This document shows, piece by piece, positions 26,901 to 35,640 of a DNA stretch of 64,000 nucleotides. The notes beneath the pieces were generated by a model that saw nothing but the letters and a program-made list of their open reading frames with translations, made no database searches and had not been told where the DNA came from. The DNA lies in NCBI RefSeq assembly GCF_008710155.1, contig NZ_VYPZ01000013.1, positions 1 to 64,000 on the forward strand, written 5' to 3'. Every line of letters starts with the position of its first letter. Position 1 is the stretch's first letter. A program made the position numbers and the translations under genes. Origin of the DNA: Sphingobium limneticum (lineage in GTDB: Bacteria > Pseudomonadota > Alphaproteobacteria > Sphingomonadales > Sphingomonadaceae).

Positions 26901-27110
26901 AAGGCGATGACGGTGGCGGTGATCCTGGCCGGCCTGCTGCCGATCCTGCTGGGATCAGGCGCGGGTTCGGAGGTCATGAGCCGGATTGCCGCGCCGATGA
27001 TCGGCGGCATGCTGACCGCGCCCTTGCTCTCAATGTTCGTCCTGCCCGCCGCCTACCTGCTGTTGCGCCGGCCCAAGACCGATCCCATCCCTCAACCCGT
27101 TTCATCATGA
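23967..27110 (+). CDS. Heavy-metal RND transporter (CusA/CzcA family)
   Basis: 1047-residue inner-membrane proton-driven pump with twelve membrane helices and two large periplasmic loops, the standard HME-RND size. Landmarks are the N-terminal [20 protein letters not shown], the central helix 4 segment [20 protein letters not shown] with its conserved Asp, and the [21 protein letters not shown] loop. Neighbouring adaptor and CusF proteins point to Cu(I)/Ag(I) export, though the periplasmic Met triad was not verified. Overlaps the adaptor by ATGA. Confidence 0.93.
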   Translation: MIAHLIRWSVRNRFFVVLGMLALVGAGLWAVRSTPIDALPDLSDVQVVIRTSYPGQAPQIVENQITYPLTTTMLSVPGAKTVRGYSFFGDSFVYVIFEDGTDLYWARSRVLEYLNQVQGRLPASARSALGPDATGVGWVYEYALVDRTGRHDLSQLRGLQDWFLRYELKTVTGVAEVASIGGMVRQYQILLDPVKLAAYGVTHAQAVEAIRQANQEAGGSVLELAEAEYMVRASGYLKTLDDFRAIPLKTAAGGVPVRLGDVATIQVGPEMRRGIAELNGEGEVAGGVVILRSGKNARETIAAVKDKLADLRKSLPPGVEVVTVYDRSQLIDRAVENLTRKLVEEFIVVALVCALFLWHVRSALVAILTLPLGVLAAFVVMRYQGVNANIMSLGGIAIAIGAMVDAAVVMIENAHKKIERWEQDHPDTHLDRETRWIVVTEAAAEVGPALFFSLLIITLSFIPVFTLEAQEGRLFAPLAFTKTYAMGAAAILSVTLVPILMGWLIRGRIPAEQANPVNRWLTNIYRPAIDWTMKRPKAVLLIAALVFATTAWPLSRLGGEFMPNLDEGDLLYMPSALPGLSAAKASELLQQTDRLIKTVPEVESVFGKAGRAETATDPAPLEMFETTIQFKPRDQWRSGMTPERLVDELDRRVKLPGLANIWVPPIRNRIDMLATGIKSPIGVKVSGSDLAELDRIAHDVETVARSVPGVSSALAERLTGGRYVDVDIDRAAAARFGLNIADVQAIVSGAIGGETIGETVEGLARYPISVRYPRELRDSLERLRALPILTPAGQQITLGTVANVSIAEGPPMLKTENARPSTWVYVDVRGRDLASVVGDLQRAVAKQVRLSPGVSIAYSGQFEYLERAVDRLKLVVPATLLIIFVLLYLIFGRFDEAALIMGTLPFALTGGIWTLYLLGFNQSIATGVGFIALAGVSAEFGVVMLIYLKNALAERGAHPDAAEVEAAVREGALLRVRPKAMTVAVILAGLLPILLGSGAGSEVMSRIAAPMIGGMLTAPLLSMFVLPAAYLLLRRPKTDPIPQPVSS

Positions 27111-27121
27111 AGGAGAAGACG

Positions 27122-27511
27122 ATGAACCATGCACGACTGACCATTGCCCTCGGCCTCGCCGCCCTGACTGCCGCGTGCGGCAAGAAGGCGGAGGCCCCCG
27201 TTGCGACTGAGACCAACGAGGCGGCGCCCGCCGCGACCATGAGCGGCGACATGGGCAACATGTCGATGGCGCCTGACGCGAACGCCGCGATCAAGGCCAA
27301 GGGCCATGGCACCGTCACCGCGATCGACAAGGCGGCAGGCACGATCACGCTCGATCATGGTCCGATCCCGGAGGCCAAGTGGCCCGCGATGACGATGGCG
27401 TTCAAGGCCGCGCCGTCGATCACCGATGCGGTCAAGGTCGGCGACAAGGTCGATTTCGACCTCTCGCTCAAGGGCAGCGATGGCGAGGTCACCGCGATCG
27501 CAAAGCAGTGA
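27122..27511 (+). CDS. cusF: CusF-like periplasmic copper-binding protein
   Basis: 129 residues from the ATG at 27122, which has AGGAG 6 nt upstream. The leader ends LTAACG, possibly a lipobox. A Met-rich spacer (MSGDMGNMSMAPDAN) precedes the CusF OB domain GTVTAIDKAAGTITLDH ... WPAMTMAFKA, where His, Trp and two Met form the Cu(I) site. It would hand copper to the RND pump. A second CusF-like domain is fused to the adaptor, so the system carries two. Confidence 0.9.
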   Translation: MNHARLTIALGLAALTAACGKKAEAPVATETNEAAPAATMSGDMGNMSMAPDANAAIKAKGHGTVTAIDKAAGTITLDHGPIPEAKWPAMTMAFKAAPSITDAVKVGDKVDFDLSLKGSDGEVTAIAKQ

Positions 27512-27759
27512 TCCGCTAAGTTCGACCGGAAAAAGCTGGTTGCGTCGCCGCTCCCGGGCGGCGACGCCCGTGCCGGCCGTCTGCCTGGCTGTGCGCCCGG
27601 TCGACGGTTGCGACCGGCAACGCCCAATGCCAGCGGCGTTTCCCTGCGCGATCACCGACAATTTGAGCACGCTTCGCGGATCGCACATTGAACGTGCAAG
27701 CCGCCCTTGCTCGCGATAGCCTGAACGGCAAGGAGCCCAGTTTAGATGACCCAGCCAGT

Positions 27760-29055
27760 ATGACCTTGTTACCCGCGACACATCATGATCTCGTGAGCGA
27801 GCTTGTCCGTCGTTGGCGAGACGATCCCGGCGCCACCTATCGCTCCTGGTTTCTGTGGGACGAACGGCTGAAAAACTTCCGCTCCATCCGTCGCGGGCTG
27901 CAGCAGGTGGTCGCAGAAATCGAAAGTGGGCGGTTCGGCGTCGCCTATCGCGGCTCGTCACTGGAAACGGTTGTCCACTCGATCGCCGAACAGCGGCAGA
28001 TCTTCAAGGGCGCCGACCATGCCTGGCTGTGGAAGCCCAAGCTGCGCATTCCAGACATCTACGAAAGCCCGGACAACCAGCGGGCGTTCGGTCGCCTGCT
28101 CGACAATTGCTCGTGCTGCGATACCGCCGAGGAGATCATCAGCCACATCCGCAGCATAGACGCGCTCAAGATCAAGGGGCTGGGGCCGGCGGCGGCCAAC
28201 CTGCTCTATTTCCTTCACCCGACGCTGGTGCCGCCCTTCAATACCGCGATCGTCAAGGGCTACAATGCCGTCACCGGCGCCAAGGTGAAGCTCGGGTCAT
28301 GGGATCATTTTCTCGCCATGCGCGCCGGCATCCTCGACCTCAACGACCGTTACCGCGAGTTGCTCTCCAACGATCTCGGCGCGATCGGCGGACTGTTGTT
28401 CGACATTGGCTCGGGCCGCTATCCCGCGCCACCGCTGGAGGATGACGCAACGGCGGCCGACGACTGGCTCGGCAGATTGGAACATGCCAGAGCGGAGGCA
28501 AGCCGGCTCGACAAGACAGCCGCCGCGCAGGGCGAAACCGATCGCACGCACGCCGAAATCCAGGCCTGGCTGCGCGACCTCGGCCATGCCCTCGGTTACG
28601 ATGTGTGGATCGCCGCCAATGACCGCGGTCGACTTCACGCTGGCTGCCCGCTTGGACAGGGATGCCTCGAGCGCCTTCCAGACGCCATTGCGACCTCTCC
28701 CGGAGCGGACTCGATCCGCCTCATCGACGTGTTGTGGCTGGCGAAGGGTGGCGACGGCGTCGCCGCCGCGTTCGAGGTTGAACATTCGACCTCGATCTAC
28801 TCGGGGATCGTGCGCATGCTCGATCTGGCGCTGTCGGGGAGCGATCTGCACGCTGCCGCCGGGCTATTCCTGGTCGCACCGAATGCGCGCGAGCAGGACG
28901 TTCGCGCGCAACTCCGTCGCCCGGCTTTCAGCCGTATTGCCGATCTCGACTTCGCCTATCTGCCCTATGGCGAGCTGGAGAGAAACAGGGACGCGATCGC
29001 TCGTTTTGGAACGGGATTGAAGGCCATCAAGGCGATCTCAAGCCCCCTTCCCTGA
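27760..29055 (+). CDS. Orphan HhH plus PD-(D/E)XK nuclease-like protein
   Basis: 431 residues from the ATG at 27760 (a TTG at 27688 is an alternative). The N-terminal half has a helix-hairpin-helix-like stretch ALKIKGLGPAAANLLYFLHP (about 135-154), as in base-excision glycosylases. The C-terminal half fits a restriction-nuclease fold: E266 in HAEIQAWLRDLGHALGYDVW, D323 in IRLIDVLW, E339/E341 in AFEVEHSTSIYSGIVRM. The EVEHSTSIYSG region resembles type II endonucleases such as ScaI-like enzymes. No methyltransferase neighbour is present. It stands alone between the copper island and the recombinase, so a single-gene defence or repair role is possible; function is inference. Confidence 0.6.
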   Translation: MTLLPATHHDLVSELVRRWRDDPGATYRSWFLWDERLKNFRSIRRGLQQVVAEIESGRFGVAYRGSSLETVVHSIAEQRQIFKGADHAWLWKPKLRIPDIYESPDNQRAFGRLLDNCSCCDTAEEIISHIRSIDALKIKGLGPAAANLLYFLHPTLVPPFNTAIVKGYNAVTGAKVKLGSWDHFLAMRAGILDLNDRYRELLSNDLGAIGGLLFDIGSGRYPAPPLEDDATAADDWLGRLEHARAEASRLDKTAAAQGETDRTHAEIQAWLRDLGHALGYDVWIAANDRGRLHAGCPLGQGCLERLPDAIATSPGADSIRLIDVLWLAKGGDGVAAAFEVEHSTSIYSGIVRMLDLALSGSDLHAAAGLFLVAPNAREQDVRAQLRRPAFSRIADLDFAYLPYGELERNRDAIARFGTGLKAIKAISSPLP

Positions 29056-29176
29056 AACACGGACCATTGTGCCGCTGCTGGCAAGGGCCACCGGCCAGCT
29101 CCATAAGCTCATGCCGGTCCGATGAGGTTGCTTGGGGAGCGACGCCCTCCTGCAATCGAGTCGACCAGCGACCCCA

Positions 29177-30415
29177 TCAGCCGATCTTCGCCATCAGCCT
29201 GCCCGCTGCGCCCTGCTCTGCAGCAAGGTTGCGATTATAGGCGAGTGGCATTCGCGGCGACTTCCACCGCAGCGCGGCCATTATCCCGGCGAGATCCTCG
29301 CCGCTCGCAAACAGATCCTGGTTGAGCCCGATCCGCGTCGAGTGCGCGCTGATCCCTTTGAGGAGCCGGGCCAGATCCTCGGCCGTCAGATCGGGAAGCC
29401 CGCCGAGATTGAACGCCCGCTGGGTGATCGACCGGAAGATCGGCCCGATCGAGCCCGGATGCAGCGCGACGGTGCCGATGTCATATTCGACACGTGCCTG
29501 CACGGCGGGCTTGGAGAGGGTCTTGCGGAGATCCAAAGTCTCCCGGCCCGATATGCTGTCGATCGGGCGCCCGCGCACGGCGGCGCGGGCCTTGTAGCGC
29601 CGCACCTGCACCCGCCGGAACAGTGGCCCTTCCGTGATCTCGGCCGCCTCCGTCCAGGCCGCGATCGCCGACACGGTACGCGGGCTGAGATAGGCGGTTG
29701 CCCCCTCCCCGTCTTGATCGCCCTTGCTGCGCAGGATCTGCAGCAGCCGCGCCTCGGGATCGATCGCCTCTTCGATATGCTCGATGGCCACGGCTACCAA
29801 CTCGGACGCACGCAGGCCGGTGTCATAGGCGGCAGACAGCAGCGCGCGATCGCGCAGCCCCGGCAGATCGTTTCCGCAGCTCTCGAGCAGCGCCCGGACG
29901 TTGAGACCACGCGCCTTGTCGCGTTCCACGTCGCGCACCGGCCCCTTGAACCGCAGCGGCCTTGCCTGCTTCTGCGCTGCGCCCTTCTCACGGCGCACCG
30001 CTTGCAGCCGCAGCTTCACCAGCGGCGCGGGGGTTGGGTCCTTGAGTTCGAGCAACTGATGGATCTTGGCGATCGACGCCTTGTAGCGGGATAGCGAGGC
30101 TGGGCGGCTCCCCTTGCCTGCCCGCGAGTCGAGATAGTCGGCCACCGTCTCGGCCGTCGCCGGCAGTGCAATCCGGTTGTTGCGCCTACACCACGCATCG
30201 AACGCCTCGACGTCGGACTTGAGCGCACGGATGCTATGGGGCGATGAAGCGGCCTGATAGGCGGCGATCAGGCCCTCGTTGACGGTGATGCGCTCGCCGG
30301 CGCGCATCTGCACGATCGTCCACGCAAGGTCGGCCGGCGCCCTGACGGCCGGCAGGACAGCCTCAGGCGGCGCTACGGGGATTTCTGGCCCTTCCCGGGC
30401 GGTTTCGGTGCTCAC
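29177..30415 (-). CDS. Tyrosine recombinase / site-specific integrase
   Basis: 412 residues, GTG start. The N-terminal SAM-like DNA-binding domain (about 45-135) is followed by the catalytic domain: Arg in YDTGLRASELVAV, His-x-x-Arg in SAHSTRIGLNQ, Trp in ALRWKSPR and the nucleophile Tyr in LAYNRNLAAE. Plasmid-encoded Xer-like recombinases resolve multimers, and a dif-like site lies 62 bp upstream. An integrase for a mobile island is the alternative. Confidence 0.9.
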   Translation of the reverse strand: MSTETAREGPEIPVAPPEAVLPAVRAPADLAWTIVQMRAGERITVNEGLIAAYQAASSPHSIRALKSDVEAFDAWCRRNNRIALPATAETVADYLDSRAGKGSRPASLSRYKASIAKIHQLLELKDPTPAPLVKLRLQAVRREKGAAQKQARPLRFKGPVRDVERDKARGLNVRALLESCGNDLPGLRDRALLSAAYDTGLRASELVAVAIEHIEEAIDPEARLLQILRSKGDQDGEGATAYLSPRTVSAIAAWTEAAEITEGPLFRRVQVRRYKARAAVRGRPIDSISGRETLDLRKTLSKPAVQARVEYDIGTVALHPGSIGPIFRSITQRAFNLGGLPDLTAEDLARLLKGISAHSTRIGLNQDLFASGEDLAGIMAALRWKSPRMPLAYNRNLAAEQGAAGRLMAKIG

Positions 30416-30476
30416 GACGCGCCTCGCTCCTCAGCCGCGCTTGTAGCCCACCTTATAAAGAACGGTCAAATCCGCT

Positions 30477-30504
30477 TATATGATAACTGCAATTATCATA
30501 TGTC
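30477..30504. promoter_or_regulatory. dif-like recombination site (11-6-11) beside the recombinase gene
   Basis: Left arm TTATATGATAA, 6-bp centre CTGCAA and right arm TTATCATATGT. The inner nine bases of the arms are perfect inverted repeats. The ATAA-6-TTAT core is the hallmark of Xer/dif sites. It could instead be an operator for the divergent genes at 30415 and 30565. Confidence 0.55.
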
Positions 30505-30564
30505 CATTATTAAAGAGCAACAGCATGGTAGACGCTATGGCTATTTTGAGGATATTCTTATGCC

Positions 30565-31590
30565 ATGCCCATGGCCATCCCAGACCTCTCAGAGCCAATC
30601 TGGACCTCCAGGCTAGTCGCCCGTCTGGAACGGGCGGCAGCGGCGATAGGCCGCCTCGATGCCCGTGTTTCTGCCAGTCCTGCCGCCGCACCGTGGCAGC
30701 GACGCGCCACCTGGACCGGCTATACCACGGCGCTGCGGGTGCAGGGCGCCGAGATTGACGAAATTGATATTTTCGGACGGGAATGCGCCGTCAATCTGCC
30801 CGGTCGCCGGCCGATGCCGACCAATCTGGACGATCGTGATGCGCTTCCAATTTGGCAGCGGCAATTGGCCCAGCGCGAATCCCGTTATTGGCGAGACGAA
30901 CTCGCGATCTCAACGGACGTCCCAGAAGATTGGAGCAAGCGGCCAGCCCTCCTCCGCGCGCTTGAGATTACGGCCCGGCGCTCCCGCGCAGACAACACGA
31001 TCACGCCGTGGCTTGCCGTCCCTGGGCTCCTGCGATCGATGAAGATCACCCAGGCCGTGCTGCCGTGCCTGACCATTGGCGACAAGGCGCTTCGCCTCTC
31101 GCCGCGCGACACGCAGGCCATCGTCCTGCGTAACCTCCTTTCGCTCACCGATCGGGCGGAAGAGGGGCTGGTGAGGCTCCAGGCGATCGAGGAAGACCGC
31201 TTACGCGCCGCCGCAGCCCTCCATGGCGCGCACCGTCCTGGCAAGCTCGTGGAGTTGCTCAGCCTTGTCCAGTTTGTCCCCGTCGTCAGTCCTCGGATGC
31301 TCGCCCGACGATTAGACGTGACGATCTCTGGTGCCGGCAAACTGCTTTCTCGCGCGGCAGAACTGGACCTTCTAGTGGAGGTGAGCGGTCGTCAGGCTTG
31401 GCGGACCTATATGACGCGCGATCTGGCTATCGCCTTCGGGTTTGTTGTCCGTCCGGTAGGGCGTCCCCCTGCCCCGCCCCAGGCGCTCCCAGATTTTGTA
31501 CCCGCGCTCGCAGAGTTTGATCGTGAAATGGCCGAACTCGATTCGATGCTAGCTGGCCTCGGTATCGATGTCTCGGCTCACCACCACTGA
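30565..31590 (+). CDS. RHE_PE00001-like DNA-binding protein (DUF1612/HTH)
   Basis: 341-residue protein resembling the RHE_PE00001 family found on alphaproteobacterial plasmids. Its C-terminal half contains a winged helix-turn-helix (VVSPRMLARRLDVTISGAGK, LLSRAAELDLL) that suggests DNA binding. The N-terminal half (PWQRRATWTGYTTALRVQG) is family-specific. The start ATG at 30565 lies 60 bp from the dif-like site. It sits beside the partition genes but on the opposite strand. The actual role is unknown. Confidence 0.65.
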   Translation: MPMAIPDLSEPIWTSRLVARLERAAAAIGRLDARVSASPAAAPWQRRATWTGYTTALRVQGAEIDEIDIFGRECAVNLPGRRPMPTNLDDRDALPIWQRQLAQRESRYWRDELAISTDVPEDWSKRPALLRALEITARRSRADNTITPWLAVPGLLRSMKITQAVLPCLTIGDKALRLSPRDTQAIVLRNLLSLTDRAEEGLVRLQAIEEDRLRAAAALHGAHRPGKLVELLSLVQFVPVVSPRMLARRLDVTISGAGKLLSRAAELDLLVEVSGRQAWRTYMTRDLAIAFGFVVRPVGRPPAPPQALPDFVPALAEFDREMAELDSMLAGLGIDVSAHHH

Positions 31591-31651
31591 TTGAGTTGTA
31601 GCGGGGCGTGACCGCTCGATGTCACGCCTCCCGTTCTTGCGTCGGCCCACT

Positions 31652-32668
31652 TCAGGCCCAGTGCGCGTCAAGGACCTCGCGAATGGCCTTCTCGGCATCC
31701 TCCCGAGACGCCCCACCCTTATTGAGAAGTGTCAGGCGAATTCCCTTGCGATCATTGCCCTCGATGCGGAGCACAGCTTTCCCGGTCTCGCTCGAAACAA
31801 TTTGCGCCATTCCTGACTTCTTGGGGGATCCTGACCTTTTGGGGGGATCGGCCGCCAGCGCCAATGCACGGACGATCTCCGGCACAGCCATGGGAGCGCC
31901 CTCCCCTCCCGATCGAGCACTGAGCGCGGCCGCTTCGGCAAATACGCGTTGGCGACGATCATCGGGCTTCAGAAGAGGCTTGATCGCCGTGACATGTTTG
32001 ATCCGCAAATCCTGCGGATTGGGAAAGGCGACCATTAATTCCGCTGGTAGGCGTGCGAGATCGAGATAACGGCTCAACCAGCTTTCTGTGACGTTTATCC
32101 GCTCGGCCATGACCTTCTGGCGGCCCTCATAATAGGCATCAAGCGCACGGAGATAGTCGCGTGCCCGCTCCAGGTCGCTGAGGTCTTCGCGCGCCCTGTT
32201 CTCAATGTCCGCTACGCGAAACGCTTCCTCGTCCGACAATTCGCGAATGTCGATCAGGAAGCGGAAGTCGGGGTAATTGTGGCCGCGCAACCAGCTGATC
32301 GACCAATGACGGCGCGCGCCGCAGATTACCTCAAAATCATAATCGGGTTCGCCGCGCACACGACGGACGATCGCGGGCATCTCCTGGCGCCCTTGTGCCT
32401 TTATGCTCTCGATAAGATCGGCGCACCGCTCTTCGTTGAGCAAGGCATATTCCCGGTTATGCCCCGCCCACATCCGGCAACGCGCGGGATCCACCAGTTC
32501 ATGGGTGCGGCTGACGACTGTCCCTGCCGCCAGTTCGGCCAATCGATTTTCCCTACCGGTGAGGACATTGGCGCCCAGCCCAGACCGACGCGGCGCGGGA
32601 GCGCCGTCTTCGGGCGGATTGATGCCCGCTGCCAGCTCTGCTGCGAAACTCGCGTTTTTCCTGCTCAT
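31652..32668 (-). CDS. parB: ParB-family partition protein (RepB-like)
   Basis: 338-residue centromere-binding protein. A ParB N-terminal domain contains EVICGARRHWSISWLRGHN (the arginine patch of the CTP-binding fold) and ENRAREDLSDLERARDYLRA. A helix-turn-helix follows (KVMAERINVTESWLSRYLDL). AAGGA lies upstream of the ATG. The 18-bp palindrome 32689-32706 is 20 bp before the start, between parA and parB. Works with ParA at 32715 for plasmid segregation. Confidence 0.9.
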   Translation of the reverse strand: MSRKNASFAAELAAGINPPEDGAPAPRRSGLGANVLTGRENRLAELAAGTVVSRTHELVDPARCRMWAGHNREYALLNEERCADLIESIKAQGRQEMPAIVRRVRGEPDYDFEVICGARRHWSISWLRGHNYPDFRFLIDIRELSDEEAFRVADIENRAREDLSDLERARDYLRALDAYYEGRQKVMAERINVTESWLSRYLDLARLPAELMVAFPNPQDLRIKHVTAIKPLLKPDDRRQRVFAEAAALSARSGGEGAPMAVPEIVRALALAADPPKRSGSPKKSGMAQIVSSETGKAVLRIEGNDRKGIRLTLLNKGGASREDAEKAIREVLDAHWA

Positions 32669-32688
32669 GAAGCCGTTCCTTTACCCGG

Positions 32689-32706
32689 AATTGCACCGGT
32701 GCAATT
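32689..32706. promoter_or_regulatory. 18-bp perfect palindrome, candidate parS (copy 1)
   Basis: AATTGCACCGGTGCAATT lies between the parA stop and the parB start. An identical copy is at 34086-34103, upstream of parA. Two identical long palindromes flanking a par gene are the usual sign of ParB binding sites. Confidence 0.7.
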
Positions 32707-32714
32707 TTCCCAAT

Positions 32715-33917
32715 TCACGCCAAACCTTCCTTGCGCAAACGGCTCAAATGGCTGGGCCACATCGCTCGAATATCCAGCTCGAGTTCGGCATTCACACCGT
32801 CGAGATAGGTGAGGCAGCGGTTGCGCACCGCACTGCTTGTCACCGGGCCGTCGAGTTCATAAACCGTCATAAGACGAGCCGTCGCATTGTCGATCTCAGC
32901 AGAATCCTTGAGCGGCGTGCGCACCATCGCGTGGCCAAAGAGCGTCCGCATCAGGGTGAGCAGCTCCTTCTGCATCGACTTGTTCTCGTCGACCTTGGAG
33001 GCGACGAACCGAAGGAATTTTAGAGTCGGGGCAAAGCCGCGTTCGGCCAGCGTCTCGATCGTCTCATCAAGCATCGCCAGAAACGCCGCAGTCGAAGAAA
33101 AGTCCATGACGGTGGGAGGCACTGGCACGACGAGAGCATTCGCCGCGCGCAAAACCGATAAAGATATGGCACCAAGGGCTGGCGGTGGATCGAGGACGAT
33201 GACATCGAACCGGTCGGCGATGCTGGCGATGCCCTGGGAAAGACGATCGATAAGCCCCCCCTGCCCTCGTGCCATTCGGGCGGCGATCTCATATTCCGAC
33301 TGGAACAACCGCAAATTGGCAGGAATGAGTTCGAGACCATCAAAGTGCGTCTTGCGCAACGCATAGTCCAGTGACGTCATCTCCTCTTGGCGAAGAAATG
33401 GATAAAGCGTGTCGTCCTCAGTCAGATCGAGATCCGGCACATAGCCGAACAGCGTCGTCGCGGAGGCTTGGCTGTCGCAGTCGATAAGGGCAACGCGGTA
33501 GCCCTGGATCGCGAGATATTGGGCAAGGTGGACCGACAAGGTCGATTTGCCGACGCCTCCCTTGAAATTCTGGACGGCCACGACACAACAGGGGTCTTCG
33601 GCCGCCCTCCAGGGTCGCGTGCCAAACAGGCCGCGCATATCGTTGAGTTGGGCAAGCGTGTAACCCACTCTACGATTATTTTCAGTTCGCGGGGGCGGCG
33701 GAAGACGGCCATCTTTTTCTGCGTCGCGGATTGCAGCTGGCGTTCGCCCGACCAAATCCGCAGCCTTGCCAATCGGAAAGGTCGGCTCCCGACGATCATC
33801 CGCTCGGGCGCTGCGCGCAGAATCGCGAAGGCGCTCCAGTACCGATGAGGTCCGCTGGGCAAGCGTCGCCACCGAAAGAAGATCATGGGTGTCGTGGATG
33901 TCTAGTGATGCTGCCAC
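32715..33917 (-). CDS. parA: ParA-family partition ATPase with N-terminal HTH
   Basis: 400 residues, GTG start at 33917. The first about 110 residues include a MerR-like helix-turn-helix region (FPIGKAADLVGRTPAAIRDA, EKDGRLPPP) typical of type Ia ParA proteins that repress their own promoter. The deviant Walker A motif is NFKGGVGKSTLSVHLAQYLA, followed by ALIDCDSQASATTLFGY and VIVLDPPPALGAISL. Cotranscribed with parB, divergent arrangement to none; upstream lies rep on the same strand. Confidence 0.92.
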   Translation of the reverse strand: MAASLDIHDTHDLLSVATLAQRTSSVLERLRDSARSARADDRREPTFPIGKAADLVGRTPAAIRDAEKDGRLPPPPRTENNRRVGYTLAQLNDMRGLFGTRPWRAAEDPCCVVAVQNFKGGVGKSTLSVHLAQYLAIQGYRVALIDCDSQASATTLFGYVPDLDLTEDDTLYPFLRQEEMTSLDYALRKTHFDGLELIPANLRLFQSEYEIAARMARGQGGLIDRLSQGIASIADRFDVIVLDPPPALGAISLSVLRAANALVVPVPPTVMDFSSTAAFLAMLDETIETLAERGFAPTLKFLRFVASKVDENKSMQKELLTLMRTLFGHAMVRTPLKDSAEIDNATARLMTVYELDGPVTSSAVRNRCLTYLDGVNAELELDIRAMWPSHLSRLRKEGLA

Positions 33918-34085
33918 AGGGCGCCCCTTTTTGAAACTAGGGGTATAGTAGCCCTACTTGCGCTTTTTCGTCAAACATAAGCGTTATTTCGAAAGTGATG
34001 CCTCGCTGCAGAGGCGAATAGGGACGTTGGGGCGATCAGTGGCCTCAAAAAAGCGACCCATCCTGACTCGTTGGGGGCGTGTGAA

Positions 34086-34103
34086 AATTGCACCGGTGCA
34101 ATT
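34086..34103. promoter_or_regulatory. 18-bp perfect palindrome, candidate parS (copy 2)
   Basis: Second identical copy of AATTGCACCGGTGCAATT, in the 190-bp gap between rep and parA, about 170 bp upstream of the parA start. Confidence 0.7.
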
Positions 34104-34107
34104 CCCT

Positions 34108-35274
34108 CTATGGACGACCCCTTCGAGCCACGAAACTCTCGCAAAATCCGGTCCACGAGCTGAGCAATTTGGCACCCTTGAGCTTTGCCAGACGGTCGCC
34201 CATCTGCTGGCGATAGGCGTCAGCTATGAGATCGATATCCCAACCGCCGCCATGTGATCGGGCAACCGCAGCCAGGGTCTGGGTATTGAACCGGATCGTT
34301 CCCTGCGGGAAGACGATCTCAGAGCTCTTCTCTGCTGCGGTCAGCCCGCTGATCGCCGCTTTCACGACTGATCCGACGTCAACCATCTCGGCGACCGACT
34401 CCACTGAACCCTCGCGCCGCGCCTTCCGTCCAGTCGCATGCCTCTCAATCTCATCGACGGTTGCGATCTGCGCGGGCGCATCCTTTGGCTCGAAGCGGAA
34501 CTCGATCTCGGTCACCGTTCGGCCCTGCCGTATCTCCTTCCACTCGACGCGGAAGTGAGCCAGCTGATCAATTTCGGCCTTCGCTTTTTCAAGCACCTTG
34601 CGCCGCAGTTGCGCGAAATCCTTATACACGTCCGGCGATATGCCCAGCGCTGCGCGCAGCGCCGCCATATCGCCCTTCCAGGTCGACTGGCGACGATGGA
34701 GCCGCAGCGATCCAATCTCATAGAGCTTGAGCGCATAGCTCGATCGGAAGCCCAGCACCGCCTGCCTATTCAGGACAGCATAGCTCTCGGATTCCTGGAT
34801 GAGCTTGCGCGCATCAGGCGTAAACTCCCATTCGATCCAACCCGCATCCGCGCCGTCTGTATCTTCCGCCTCTTCGCGAGACGACGAGATCAGGGAAAAG
34901 CGCAGCGTCGCTTTCTTGCCGCGCCAGGACCGGTCGTCGATCGCAAACAAGGTCCGGTGCAGTTCCTCCAACATTTCGGAGATCCGTTCATTACCCTTAT
35001 GACCGCGGCGAATATCGGCCTTGCGCATCCGATGCGGCCGATCTTGCCAAGCATCGCCGCCTGCGGTCAGGATCATCAACGCGAGCAATCGGGACGCCGT
35101 CAGGCTGAGCGATTGGCCTTTCACGAATTTGATCTCAACGATGCTGCCGGGTTTGGCGAATTCTTCGCCACCCTTGGCCTGCAAAGCCGCTGCGACACGC
35201 ATAGCGCGGCCCGGCGCCGACTCGGCTTGCGCCTCTTGCGCTGCATTGGCGCTTAGATTTTCCGCATGTTCCAT
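34108..35274 (-). CDS. repA: Replication initiator protein (Rep_3-type, RepA)
   Basis: 388-residue initiator with two winged-helix domains. The first is around RKADIRRGHKGNERISEMLE with DFAQLRRKVLEKAKAEIDQL, and the second ends in TVTEIEFRFEPK, a Rep_3 hallmark. The N terminus (KFVKGQSLSLTASRLLALMI) is typical of sphingomonad and related plasmid Rep proteins. An iteron array lies immediately upstream (35371-35640), as expected for iteron-controlled replicons. Same strand as parA-parB. Confidence 0.85.
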   Translation of the reverse strand: MEHAENLSANAAQEAQAESAPGRAMRVAAALQAKGGEEFAKPGSIVEIKFVKGQSLSLTASRLLALMILTAGGDAWQDRPHRMRKADIRRGHKGNERISEMLEELHRTLFAIDDRSWRGKKATLRFSLISSSREEAEDTDGADAGWIEWEFTPDARKLIQESESYAVLNRQAVLGFRSSYALKLYEIGSLRLHRRQSTWKGDMAALRAALGISPDVYKDFAQLRRKVLEKAKAEIDQLAHFRVEWKEIRQGRTVTEIEFRFEPKDAPAQIATVDEIERHATGRKARREGSVESVAEMVDVGSVVKAAISGLTAAEKSSEIVFPQGTIRFNTQTLAAVARSHGGGWDIDLIADAYRQQMGDRLAKLKGAKLLSSWTGFCESFVARRGRP

Positions 35275-35370
35275 GTCATATAGGCCGAACGCATATTTAG
35301 CAGATTCGTCCGATTGCTGCCTGACCTGTCCTCGCTCGTCAAGTCAGGGCAGGCTAAAACACTTTCTGTC

Positions 35371-35640
35371 GCCCCCATCCGGTCAGGATAGAACTGTGTG
35401 GCATTCCCGCAAAAGCCCTTAGATTCTGCCGAGTCGCTATCCGAGTCACGTTCTTCCCGTTTTCGGCTCGCTCACGCTTGATAAACGGGGCAGAATGACA
35501 CCATTCCAGAGCGCGGGCGCGCCAAAGGCCGTTCCCCCCAATCGGTCAGGATAGCCCCAAGAGGTCAGTTATCTGCCCCCGACCGGTCAGGATGACGCCC
35601 CCGCCGGGTCAGGCAAAGTCCCCCATGCGGTCAGGATAAA
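35371..35640. repeat. Iteron array / candidate oriV
   Basis: Direct repeats with core CGGTCAGGATA, often preceded by CCCCCA or CCCCC. Best copies start at about 35380, 35543, 35584 and 35628. Degenerate copies occur at about 35562 (GAGGTCAGTTA) and 35606 (GGGTCAGGCAA). Located between rep and ssb, with AT-richer DNA after about 35640 that could be the unwinding region. Confidence 0.75.
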
